Shown here: positions 1-10,900 of the stretch, piece by piece | How the letters are laid out: each line of letters begins with the position of its first letter | How positions within the stretch are numbered: position 1 is the first letter of the stretch | Assembly: GCF_000227135.1 (NCBI RefSeq) | Contig: NC_018263.1 | Span: forward strand, 611,601 to 675,600 | Direction of reading: 5' to 3' | Length of the DNA: 64,000 nt | From: Leishmania donovani | Taxonomy: Eukaryota > Euglenozoa > Kinetoplastea > Trypanosomatida > Trypanosomatidae | Notes under the pieces: generated by a model | Database searches by the model: none | What the model saw: the letters and a program-made list of their open reading frames with translations, nothing else | Told to the model about the DNA's origin: nothing | Position numbers and translations under genes: made by a program

Positions 1-3000
1 CTAACGCGAAGGCGCGCACCGCGTATGCTCGCAGCACCAGAAGGGACGCGTCAAAGGCGCTGCGCATCGGATCGGTGCCGTCAACGAAAGCCGAGCACCC
101 TGTCAGCACAGCCGCTTCACGCAGCGTCCACCACGTGCCCTCAGCGTTCGCTGTCACGTAGTCCATTGCCAGTACGATGCCGACCAGCATCGACAGCACT
201 TCCTCCGCTACAGACTCGTTGAACAGGTTCGGCAACACCTCTTCCGCCGTGGAGATGAGTCCCTGCAGCAGCGGCAGAAGCGCAAAGCGAAACACGCTGA
301 AGCGGCGATCGTCATCGTCGTCGGTCTCAGCGCCAGACTCGGCATTTTCCAGAATAACACTCCACGACTCGTCCAGCACACTGGTTGCCGAGCTGCGCGC
401 ATCGCTAAAGTGGAACACGAAAACGCGGGCACGTAGCAGCTCGGCGAGAAGAACCTCCAGCGCCGGCGGGGGCGCGGTCGGAACAGCTTCGGTCAGGCCC
501 GGCGTGCGAGCAGACGGAGGAGTCGCAGCACCTCTGCCCGATGCAGTTGGCCTGTAGGCGCTCCCCTGAGGCGACGACAGTGACGCGGCGCGCACGTAGA
601 CGCCGCCGCTGTGAATCGAGTGGAATGGCGCCGTCGTACCTTCCGCTGCAACGCCGTCGGCGCAGCCACGATGTCCCGATACAACACAGCGAGGTGTTGT
701 CGCCATAGAAGCCGCTAATGACGTGAGAGAGCGGGTGCGTGAGAGGGGCGGCGGGTACTCCTGCAGGGCATTCAGGTCCTTGTGGCGATGCCGCTGCAGT
801 CTTTTGGTGTCTGCCCACGCCTGCCACGTCCTCCAGCACGCCCGTAAAGCTGACAAGCGATGGAAACGCCCCATCATCGCCGCGGTGGGAAGGGGGCCAC
901 GACAGCAGCTGCCGCGGCTAGTGCGACGGCCATGCGACACTGTCGCCGCAGCCCGCGCAAACCGAGTCAGCGCCTCCTCCTGACGACGGCACTTCCGACC
1001 AGCAAGAAGGCGCTGCCACCGCGCATAGTACGCGCCACGCACCTGCGCCATGCGAGCGCACTCCAAGCGACGCGCCAACGCGCGCTCGCGTTCCAGTCGC
1101 GCTGTGCGCTGCCGCCGCATGAGGTGCGTGTGATGAAACAGCGCTAGATGATCCTTCCACAGGTGAAAGTATGTGCGAAGGCGGGACTGGATGGCGTAGT
1201 GACCCAGCTCCTGGATGACGTGCACCGCTTTCCTGCCAATGGCCTCGCACAGGGCGTAGTAGCGATGCCGCTGCGCTTGGCACACGGCAGCTGATTCGGC
1301 GCGGCACAGCTGCAGCTGCCGCAGCCACCGCCACTGCTGGGCTTCTCGTGACTTTGCGAGATTCTTCATGTCCGACCGGCCATCCACGCAAACGAGGGCC
1401 ACCGCATCACATGACCGCGGTGCGCTGAAAACTCCGCTGTTGCTCTTCGTGGTGTCGCTGCTGCAAAACAGTGACGGCACCAGTTTTAGTGCCGATGACT
1501 TGGGAGGATCACGGGCCGCTACTGACTCTGCAAGCGCCAGTGTGCGCTGGCACGATCGGCCTGGTGACTCTGTGACAGTCGCCGCGGCCAGACAATCCGA
1601 TCTCCTGTCATGACAGCCGCCGGCAGCGCTACAGCCCAGCAGCAGTGCGCGCTGCCGTCGAACCGCGATTGGGAGGACTTGTGTGAGGTGGGTCGGAGGG
1701 AGATCACGGCACTCCTTGTGGCACTCGAGCCCAAAGCCGTTTGCCGCCCGCGCGTCGTTGGGGTGGCTGCGCGTCAACGCCTGCTCCTGAAGCTTCGCCC
1801 ACTCCTGCGCTGAAGGTGGGGCAAGAAGAGCGTCCGCGGACGGGTGAGGCATACGAGAGACGACGCTCTTGTCGCGCGTTGCGAAAATCGACGCGAATCC
1901 GTCCTCACGCGCCACCCACAACAGACCTTGCCACGGGTCCAAAAACAGTTGTGTGATGGGCTGTGCGTGCACGTCGAGAAGGCGCTTGCGAAGGTGCAGG
2001 TCGAAGGCGCCCATGCTCACACGGTCCGGCATCGCCGCCTCCGCCATCCACCCTCGTACCGCCGCCCCTGTCGTCTCCTGCGTAGTCAGATCCCCACCCG
2101 CTTCCCTCCAGTCGTCGCTGTTCCGCTGCCGAAACAGCTCTTGCTCGTCCTCGTCTGGCAGTAGCCACTGCGGGACACAGCGCACCGTCGACATGGCACC
2201 GTCAACAGCGACGTACATCTCGAGCCGCTGGAAGGCGAAAAAGAGCGCCTTTTCTTCGGTCAGCTCCTCAAACTCATTCTCCAGAATCCGCGAGTCCACC
2301 TCCTCTTCTGTGGGACGATGCTGCCACGACGCAACTCGGTTGGACGGCTTTGGGATGCGGCGCAATGTTGTGCGGATGCACGGCGGCAGGTCGACCGCCA
2401 CGTCGGCGATGGCCGCTGCCGCCCCCTGCCCAAATCGAATCTGGCACTTGGCTGCCTGCGTAGGCATCAGCAAGTCCTGCCCGGCGCTGCCAGTGCCGCA
2501 CGCATTCCTCGCCGTGATAGAGGCGCCGCGTTGCACACTGGCGCGGGAATGCATGCCGGTTTGCGGCTGCGCGGGGTGACGTGACTCCGAAAGGCGGCAT
2601 GGAGAAGTACTCGGCCGATGAGCAGAGCCGCGCGACGGCGAGGTGCTCTGCAGAGAAGAGCGGAACATAGAAGCAGACGTCTCGTGGACAGGGTTACGGC
2701 TCTTCTTCAACTTCTTTGCCTTTACAGGGCCGGACACGGGAACGGCGTTCTTCGCCGATGATGGATGGTTAGGCGGCAGTGCGTTGTGCAGCGGTGGGTG
2801 TTGCTGGACCGTTGCCGAGGGAGCCACGAGAGACTTGTGTGAGGCGGGTAGGGCAGGCAAGGTGCCGTGGCCGTCGCTCAGCCGCCCGCCTTCCCGCTCC
2901 GCAGTGAGCTGAGGCGACCGACCCTGCGCCGACTGTGACGAATCGTGCTCCTCGGTGCTGCTGCGGCCGATCGAGGGTCGCTGCAGGTTCTTGTGTATGG

Positions 3001-5374
3001 TAGCGGCCTCGCCGTCAGACTTATGCCCCAAGGTGGGCCTGTTGGAGGGCAGTTCGGAAAGGCGGGCACGATTCTCGCGCGCCTCCGCTAGGCCAAGACC
3101 TCTGCACGCACGGCGGCTCTTGGGAACGCGGTCCGACCTGCGAGTCCCGCCATGGCCCTTGGACGCTGAGGTGCGCCGTGCGCTCGCGTTGGATATCCCT
3201 GATGTGGGTTGCGACGCACCGCTTCCGTGGCTCGCGGCCGAGCGGCCGTCACTGCGAGATGACATCGACCGCAAACTGGAGTAGTAAAAAGCACCTGAGC
3301 TGGCTGGCCACCCAAGCGCGCTCTCCTTCACCTCGCTGCACCGATGCAGCTCCTCGTCGAGGTTCCACAGGTGTACGGTGCCCATGCAGTCCGACGCCAC
3401 CAGCAGATTCACGCGCAGCGACTGCGCCGGCTCGGCAGCCAGCGGCGGCATCATGTGCTCCAGCTCCCGCTCCACCCCCTGCATCTCCTCCTCCGTCAAC
3501 TCGAGCTCGCCGCGCTGCTCCTCGCGCTTGTCAAAGCGCGTCTTCGTCTGGGTAAGCTCGATGCGCGGCGTTTCCTCCCCCCTGCACGGCACCGTGCATG
3601 GGTCTCGCGCCGCCATCCGTGCATGGCGACTCGCAGCTGCGTCGCAGCCGCCTGCCACGACGAGCGAGGATACCCACCGGAGAGCCGTGAGGCCAGCAAA
3701 GCCGCCGCTCAGCCTCGCCAGCGGCTTCACCTGTATTAGAGTGCAGCTCGACCGGACCTGCATATTCTGCAGCCCGGGCACAGGAGAGGAGCAGTCGAAC
3801 GTAATGACGTCGCTGGACACTCCCGTCGCGCCGGACAGCGAAGCAGATGCATCGAAGCAAAAGGGAGTCCCAGAAGTAGCGGTACCGCCGACAGTCAGCG
3901 GCCCTGCAGCGCCGTGACGGAACACCGATGCGCCGCTGATGTGGGTTCCCTCGTTTTGCTCCTGCCGCTGCTGCTGAGCTGTTGCCACTGCCTCGTAGAC
4001 CTGCCGAACGTCCCAGATAACGACGCTGGCATCCGTCGCAGCAATGCAGACCAGCGAGAGGTGCTGACGCGAGGCCGGATCCACAGGCTCACCGTCAGCT
4101 TGCCCGGCAGCTGCGGCACTATCGGCACCGGCGCTGAGGACCGCCGTCATGCACTGGATCGCGTTGCTCAGCCGGTTCGGCAGCCCCCACTTTGGAGAGT
4201 CGCCGAAGGCGCACGCGGCGTCATGGCAGGGGCTGCAAACAATCGATACAATGGCGCCGCCCTGGTAGCGCGGCAGTTCGTATACGAGGGCGGCGGAGGG
4301 GGCTTTGGAAAACAGCGACGATGCCCCGCAGGCGCGGATGTGGTGGTGATTTGCAGGCACCAGTCGCACACTGCCATCCTGCAAGCCGCACCACATGTAG
4401 TCTGTGAATACAAGCTGTGACGCCTTTAGTCGCAACACATCGTGGGGCTCTCTCACAGGGAGGACGTGCAGCTGGTGCGTCTTCATGAATCCGCGAAACG
4501 GCGCGTGTTGCAGGGCCGTGACAGCAACCCTCATTTTGGGATCAAGAATCCGGAGTAGGCGTTGGCCCGTCACGGTGTTGCGGACGACAATCTCGTTCTC
4601 GTAGCTCGAGCCACCGACGCACCACAAGGTTGCCGGTGGCAAAAACATGTCGTTGCGCTGCTCCCGATGCGCGCCACGCACCGCGTCAGCTGTCTCCGGG
4701 GCCGCCGCCATGGACACCGCATCGTCGTCCCACTCCGTGGGAGCACAGCTGTCAGCAGCGCATTGCTGCTCGCACACGTCGTACGAGGTCGCTGGCGCGT
4801 GTGCCTGGAAACGGCGACGGAGCGCCTCCTGAACCTTCTCCAGGTCGGGGAGCGGGTGCACCACGCAGGCATGGCGCATTGTCGCTCGCGAGTTGAGGGG
4901 GGCTGCGTAGTCATGATACACAGTCACCGAGTCCGCCGGGCGCTTAAGCTTTGCCCGAAGAAACGCGTACTCGCGCAGCCACGCGTCCGGGTGTTCAAAC
5001 GCAGACAACGGAGGCACGTGGAGCGACTCCCCGAGCCCAGCCGAGCCCGAGCGCAGGGACGAGACGCGTACGCTGTTGTTGATGGCCGTCCCTGGGCTCA
5101 TCTGCAGACTTGCATCCGTGAAGACCGCGCGTGAGACCTCCAGTCCCGCCTTGCGTGCATCATGCTTCGTTGGTGACACGGTGCGGTGCTGAGAAGCGCT
5201 GAAGCACGGCATCGGCAAATCGTCGAAAAGACGAGCATCCTCCTCTGCTGAAACGGGCCGCAGCGCTTGTCGCCGCAGCAAAATACTGTGATGAGCAGCA
5301 GATGCCCCGAGCGGCGATGAAGGCGGTGCCAGACGAGTCGCCGGGAACGGCGTTTGCAAAACATATCCGGCCAT
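1..5374 (-). CDS. Large WD40-repeat protein with Sfi1-like segment, 3' end outside window
   Basis: The minus-strand frame is open from an ATG at 5374 to the window edge, giving 1791 codons without a stop, so the C-terminus is missing. WD-repeat signatures are visible: VIWDVRQVYEA with its Trp near residue 454, and VASDCMGTVHLWNLDEE with its Trp near 670. A further beta-propeller-like stretch (PITQLFLDPWQGLLWVARED) lies near residue 1140. The middle third is Ser/Arg-rich and low in complexity. Residues about 1385-1520 hold spaced aromatic-Trp motifs (LRTYFHLWKDHL, RGAYYARWQRLL, LRACWRTWQAW) resembling Sfi1/centrin-binding repeats. A run of five Asp lies near residue 1690. The start is supported by a splice acceptor 172 nt upstream and by the absence of any earlier ATG in that leader. 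WD40 domains usually scaffold complexes; a cytoskeletal or basal-body role is inference only. I do not recognise the specific protein. Confidence 0.85.
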   Translation of the reverse strand, partial: MAGYVLQTPFPATRLAPPSSPLGASAAHHSILLRRQALRPVSAEEDARLFDDLPMPCFSASQHRTVSPTKHDARKAGLEVSRAVFTDASLQMSPGTAINNSVRVSSLRSGSAGLGESLHVPPLSAFEHPDAWLREYAFLRAKLKRPADSVTVYHDYAAPLNSRATMRHACVVHPLPDLEKVQEALRRRFQAHAPATSYDVCEQQCAADSCAPTEWDDDAVSMAAAPETADAVRGAHREQRNDMFLPPATLWCVGGSSYENEIVVRNTVTGQRLLRILDPKMRVAVTALQHAPFRGFMKTHQLHVLPVREPHDVLRLKASQLVFTDYMWCGLQDGSVRLVPANHHHIRACGASSLFSKAPSAALVYELPRYQGGAIVSIVCSPCHDAACAFGDSPKWGLPNRLSNAIQCMTAVLSAGADSAAAAGQADGEPVDPASRQHLSLVCIAATDASVVIWDVRQVYEAVATAQQQRQEQNEGTHISGASVFRHGAAGPLTVGGTATSGTPFCFDASASLSGATGVSSDVITFDCSSPVPGLQNMQVRSSCTLIQVKPLARLSGGFAGLTALRWVSSLVVAGGCDAAASRHARMAARDPCTVPCRGEETPRIELTQTKTRFDKREEQRGELELTEEEMQGVERELEHMMPPLAAEPAQSLRVNLLVASDCMGTVHLWNLDEELHRCSEVKESALGWPASSGAFYYSSLRSMSSRSDGRSAASHGSGASQPTSGISNASARRTSASKGHGGTRRSDRVPKSRRACRGLGLAEARENRARLSELPSNRPTLGHKSDGEAATIHKNLQRPSIGRSSTEEHDSSQSAQGRSPQLTAEREGGRLSDGHGTLPALPASHKSLVAPSATVQQHPPLHNALPPNHPSSAKNAVPVSGPVKAKKLKKSRNPVHETSASMFRSSLQSTSPSRGSAHRPSTSPCRLSESRHPAQPQTGMHSRASVQRGASITARNACGTGSAGQDLLMPTQAAKCQIRFGQGAAAAIADVAVDLPPCIRTTLRRIPKPSNRVASWQHRPTEEEVDSRILENEFEELTEEKALFFAFQRLEMYVAVDGAMSTVRCVPQWLLPDEDEQELFRQRNSDDWREAGGDLTTQETTGAAVRGWMAEAAMPDRVSMGAFDLHLRKRLLDVHAQPITQLFLDPWQGLLWVAREDGFASIFATRDKSVVSRMPHPSADALLAPPSAQEWAKLQEQALTRSHPNDARAANGFGLECHKECRDLPPTHLTQVLPIAVRRQRALLLGCSAAGGCHDRRSDCLAAATVTESPGRSCQRTLALAESVAARDPPKSSALKLVPSLFCSSDTTKSNSGVFSAPRSCDAVALVCVDGRSDMKNLAKSREAQQWRWLRQLQLCRAESAAVCQAQRHRYYALCEAIGRKAVHVIQELGHYAIQSRLRTYFHLWKDHLALFHHTHLMRRQRTARLERERALARRLECARMAQVRGAYYARWQRLLAGRKCRRQEEALTRFARAAATVSHGRRTSRGSCCRGPLPTAAMMGRFHRLSALRACWRTWQAWADTKRLQRHRHKDLNALQEYPPPLSRTRSLTSLAASMATTPRCVVSGHRGCADGVAAEGTTAPFHSIHSGGVYVRAASLSSPQGSAYRPTASGRGAATPPSARTPGLTEAVPTAPPPALEVLLAELLRARVFVFHFSDARSSATSVLDESWSVILENAESGAETDDDDDRRFSVFRFALLPLLQGLISTAEEVLPNLFNESVAEEVLSMLVGIVLAMDYVTANAEGTWWTLREAAVLTGCSAFVDGTDPMRSAFDASLLVLRAYAVRAFAL

Positions 5375-7974
5375 ATCTGAGTGAAGACCCAATCTATACG
5401 AGGGTGTGCACAAGACAACCGAAGTGCAGCAAATGCGCGAGAGGATGGAAGCGCTGCAAGGGACGCGGGGGCAAGCAGCGCAGCCCACACTAGAGTAGAA
5501 CGCACGCCGCACGAAAAGGAGAAAACACCGCCTTTGAACGAGAAAGCTGAGAGAGAAAACAAAAAACAAATGTCGCTGCAGTTGCAAAACGCAACGCGCG
5601 ACCGTGTCGCAACAAAACCGGGGGCAGGGGGAGAAATCCACACACGGAGAAAGAGGGAGAAAAGAGCTCGGGCTGTACCGAAGCTCCAACTCAGGGGGAG
5701 GAGCGAAGAAGGGAAGGGACACACAGGCACAGGCACAGAAGGAGAGAGAACGCACACCAACAACGCAGCCTTGAACGAAAAAAAAATACAAAATGTAACG
5801 GCGATAGTCTAGGCGAGAAAACACACACGAGAGGAAAAACTATAAACATATACCCATATATCTCCCCCCACACACACTTGATAATGAGCAGACACAGGCA
5901 GAGATAGAGAGCGCACCAGAGAGAAAGAGGAGGGCGTGGAATGCGGTGAAAATAGAAGACAGCCAACAACAAGGGTAAAAAAGCGCTCCTCCACCCCCTT
6001 CCTGGAACAAAAATGGGCACGGAGAAGACGGGAGAGAACGAAGAAGAGAGACGCTCGTTAGCTGGTGGATCGCCACGCATACATGCGCCGGATCGAAAGC
6101 ACACAACAGAACGTGCTCGAAGTACAATCGAGGTCTAGGAAACAAGAAAAGGAAGGCACAGATAGCCACGAAAATACAGTAATAACAAGGCCCTGCGTAA
6201 AGAGATGCAAACTTGTTGACACAAGAACGTTCGCAGAGAGGGGGTATGCACTCATCAAAGGCAATGCGCTGCCGAGGCGAGAGTCGAAGGCAGGATCACG
6301 AATTGAGTGAGGAATGGTACGCGTGTGTGTGAGTGTGTGTCGGGGGAGGAGGTATGTGCACACGTCCGGAGAGCGAGAGAGGAGTTAATCGTCGTAAGCG
6401 CTCAATGCGACACGACACACAGAAGAGCGGCCGTGTCGCCCTTTTTGTTTCCGTTTTTCCTTCTGCCCTCCTTCGTGATGAAAACCCTTTTCAGAGACTC
6501 TCGATAGCGTGCCCCACGGCCGTGCGGTGTGTGTGTGTGCGTATGGTCGTTTGATGGAATGGGGCGCAGATGTTCGGTTGTCAGAGAAGGTACGGTCGAA
6601 AGCGCAAGGCGTAAGAGCGACGCGACGGAGGAAGGTTGAGAAGCGGGCATGGAAAGCATGGAAAGAGAGGTTAAGTTTAGCCGTTCGGCACATCAGGCGC
6701 GGGGTTAAGCGGGAGCTTCGCGAAGTGAAGGTAGACCCCTCCCCCCTCCATACATACGCACAACGCGCAAAAAAAATTTTGCAGCCTTTATGCTACCACA
6801 AGATTTGACAATCGGCCGCGGTGATCGCAGAGGCGACGCCAAGCACGTCGCCAAGGCAGCCTCGCAGCGCCTGCGGTGATTCATGTCGCAGGCCAGCCTT
6901 GAGAGGCCGAACGCACACACACGGCCACACACACATTCTTCGCGAATGCTGTGAAGGAACGACCGCACGTTCTTAAGTTCCTCCTCGTGGCAGTTTGTGC
7001 CACTTACTTCTCTTTGGTCCCCTCAGTCACGGAGTCTGTTCTGGCGTTGCCCCCCTCCCCGCCTCCCACTCCCTCCACTCGGATGGCAGAGAGAGGCAAT
7101 GCTCACAGCAGTATCAAAAGAAAAAGAAAGGGGAATCGAAACAAAGAAGAAAAGGGCGCGAAGAGGTCGAGGCATGAGAGCACGTTGTGTGCCTAGTTAA
7201 AGACGAAGGAGATGAGCAATGAGGCACGTAGAGGCACAGCTTGGGAGGGCTGGGAGGAGGGCATCCTCACGCACCGCTCGGCGACTTTCGGTCGCCTGCC
7301 CCTACCCCTTCTCCCGCCGCCCTGGCCCTCCGCAAGCTCTCCCCTTCTCTCGCGTCGTTTTCCCGTCTCCTGTTGCGCGTGGCCGGCGAGGGTGCGCGGA
7401 GCCTCCGTCCCCCTCCTGCTCTGAGGGCAGGACAAAACAAAGGATATGAGCGGAAAAACCGAAATGGGGGGGGGGGTTGGCGCGTGTGAAACACACACAC
7501 AAACACACGGAAAAAGGCAGCACAAAGACAAAGAAAAAACAACAGCAAAAAAAAAACTCAGCATCTAAGGCAGGCGCACCGCTAGCACAGATTTCACACT
7601 TCTATGTCGGCCAACGTCAATCCAGCCAGTGGATCGCCGGATCGACTAGGGCGAGAGAACAGCACTGTTCTTCTATGATGGCCCACAACGGTTCTGCTTG
7701 CCTTTCCCTACTCCACGCATATTTCGCCTTATTCTGTGCCTACCGCAGGGACAGGCCCAGGCCTGTCCCTCCCCCTCTACACCACCACCACCAAAAAAAA
7801 AAGCCGCTGCTGCTTCCCGACCACCCTACGCGTGTTGTCCTCAACCGAGACGGAGGAAGTGAGATGTGTCGCTCATCGTAAGCGCATCAATCAACTCCCT
7901 GCCGTGCCGCTGTCAGCGTCTACGTACGTGCGCGCATCTGAGGGTCGGGTCACGCCAGATCCGAGGGAGTGTGC
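5375..7974. other. Intergenic: WD40 gene leader and SCC3 3' region
   Basis: About 2.6 kb without a supportable gene. It holds purine-rich runs on the plus strand (pyrimidine-rich in the transcript sense), a 10-nt G run near 7468, short CA tracts and poly-A stretches. The ORFs that occur in it are translations of low-complexity sequence (Ser/Leu/Phe/Cys-rich on the minus strand). I see no tRNA or snRNA signature. Confidence 0.7.
5547..5570 (-). promoter_or_regulatory. Spliced-leader acceptor of the WD40 gene
   Basis: In the sense direction a T/C-rich run of about 22 nt ends in CTCAG, with the AG at 5548-5547. The 172-nt leader that follows has no ATG before the one at 5374. This is the standard trypanosomatid layout of polypyrimidine tract then AG for trans-splicing. 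Confidence 0.65.
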
Positions 7975-10900
7975 CTACTCGTACTCTTCCGTTGCAACGA
8001 ACACCTCGTCACTGTCTAGCCCGTCTGCCAGGGATGAGAGGGCCGTCTCCTGTGTGGTGGGAACATTCACAACAGAGCGACGGGGACGGGCGGCGGCGGA
8101 GGTACGTTGGCCCTGACTAACCTCGACCTCGACGGCATCCTCAGCATTACCCTGACTCGCACCAGCAGCGCGAACGTGCCAGCCGTCAGCGGTGACTACT
8201 CGTGACGCGACCGAGATACGCTGGCCTGGGCCAACAGTAAGGGCAGACGAGGACGCTCCAGCAGTGGCGGCGTTCGAGCAATCAGGCAAGCCTTGCGTGA
8301 TCGCGTTAAGCATGCCCTCCTCCTCCGCCAGCTGCGTCGTGCCAGCCAGTGCCTGTCGACGCTTCCCTCCAGCTATCGACGAGGGTGCTGTTGAGTCGTC
8401 CAGCTTTGCAGCTTTTCGCAAGGCAGTGACGAACGCAAGCACGTACGAGTTGGTGGCCTCTGTAAACAGGCTGCACCGACTCAGCTGATCCCGCAGCACG
8501 TGGAGCGCATCAGCTGGGCGCAGCTTCCCCGCGTACGACGAGACGGCTTGCAGAAGAAGCGGGTCTGTCGACGCTGCGAAGTCGGCGCCAAAGCGCACCA
8601 TAGCCGGACAGCACGAGTACAACCGATCGGTGCCGATGAAGTGCACCGAGGAGAGCTTCAGGCCTATCTGGTACAGCGCCTCCACAGAAAACGGTGTCGC
8701 GCCAACCTCGACACAGTGATGGTACGCCGCGAGGAGGATGTCGCGCTCAAGGGTAAAACCGTCGTCGCCGGCGCGATCACGCAGAGTGTGGAAGAGGCTC
8801 TTGAAGGCATCTGAGACCGCCTTCGATGACGTGTGCGTCCACAGCGACAAAAACGGCGCAGCCAAAATGGCGTCAAACCGCTTAAAAAGGAAGAGGCGGG
8901 CGACACCCGTCACCAGCCGCAGCTGAAGCGCCTCCACACGCGAGCAGAGGCGCCGTGCCGCCACCAATTCAGTCAGGCTCGCGGGCGCCCAGCTAGCGGC
9001 TTGGGATGGGCACTGTTGCTGCTGCGCCCTGTGCTCCAGCACGTGCATCTTCAGGTAGTCCTGGGCGGTACGCAGCTCTGCCGAGACTCGCTCGTACAGC
9101 CCGCGAAGCAGCCGCACAAGCATCTCCTGCTGCGCCTGCGCTAGATTGTAATACGGGAGCGCCAGGAGATCGCAGAGGTAGACGAACACCTCCGCACGAG
9201 CGAGCACGGCAGCGCCATCTGCCGCGGCACCGGGAGAGGCGGTTGCCTGCGCCTCCTCCTCCGTCTCCGCCTGATACTGCAACACGCCAGCCACCACGCC
9301 CCGCACATGCGCCTTCAGCTGCGACAGCGACAGCGCCGGGTTCGCCTCGTCGGCGGAGCTGTGCACCTGCCAGAGAAGACACTGCACGGCGGCGCCCACC
9401 ACCAACATCACTAGCGACGCGTCGGCCGCTGGCTGAGCCGCTAGAATCCCCGTCAGCGCCGTTTGGATCTGCGGCCAGTGAGCCCCCATCGGAACGAGAG
9501 CTGAAGCGAGGTTCACGCGGGCCCACGCGTGCAACAAGTCCGCGGCATCGGCCAGCGAGTTTCCCTCGCTGGATCTCGATGGTGCCCTGACCGCTTGCGA
9601 AAACTGCGCCATGACGTTCTTGAGTAGCTCTTGCAGGTGCGCGTGAGCTTCGTTGCGCAACGGGTGCTCCGTGAAGGCCAGCTGATGCCACGCCTTGGTG
9701 AGGCTTTCGCGCATCTCCAGCGCGGTGCACGACGCGTTCAGCGTTGCCTTTCGCAACTCGATCAGAAGGGCTGAAAGGGCGGCCTGGTGACGCTGCGAAG
9801 AAAAGGTGGAGAAGTCCAGCGCGGCGCACACCTCCGCGGCGGCTTGCAGGACATCCTCGCTGCCGCAGTGCACTTCCAGAATGGTGGAGAGCGCGTGCAC
9901 TGCATCCTCGCTGAGGCGATGCAGCAACGCCTCCGCCTCCCCCTTTGCCGCCGGCGGGATTTTCTTGCTTGCCGTGACCGTGCCGCCGCGGCGGTCATCC
10001 TTCGGCAGCGGCCCCAGCGTCAACCGGCCCTGCACCTTCAGCAACAGCGCCGCCATCAATTGCAAGCCCACCACAGCGTCGAGCGGCTTGTCGGACTGCG
10101 CGGCGGCGAGGATGGGCTGAAAATCGGTCAGCAACAGCGGCGGTCGCTCTGGCGTCCAGAGAGCGTCGATCAGGTACTTCTCCGGCATAGCCTCCCGGTA
10201 CTGAGAGCGCAGCGTGGCGGCGAAGGAGCACAGCAGCTCGGTGGCAGCACTCACCTGCGCCGCCTCGCTCTCCTCCGCCGCGGTGCGGCAGTGGATAAAA
10301 ACCTTCAGCAGGATGCCCGCGGCAGCGCGGATGGACGGGCGCTCGTCGAACAGCGTCAAGAGAACCTGATCCACTCTCTCGTTGCTCAGCAGCTCGCTTC
10401 CCTCTGGCACGTCGCTATCGCTGCGTACCATCATGGCCACCACGCGAATGGCCAGCTCCGTGCAGCGTACGTCGACGTCGTTGCTCAACTCCACCAGTCG
10501 GCTCGTGAAGTACTGGAGGAACAGATGCAGCCGACTGTAGGCATCCGGGACGTGGGCGAGGGCCTGCAAAATGGTGTCCAGCGCCTCCGCCCGAAGCTCT
10601 GGCCGTTTGTCGTGAAGCGGCATACCGAGGTAGCGCAGGTATCTGTTTGTCATGTACTCCTCCGGATACTCCAGAATCCACCGACGGAGTGCCTGAAAGC
10701 CAGCAAGGCGGATATCCGGAGCAATGTCGCGCAGCCGCTGATGGATGGCCTGCGAGAAGACGTGATCGCGCCACTCGACGACCTTGTTGCGCTTCCTCTG
10801 GACTACGCTGATGGTCTTCTTCGAGCGGAGAAGCGAAAGCTGACTCTGCAGGTTAGCGGCCACGCTGGAGAGTGCTTGCACAAACGCGAGCAGCGCCACG

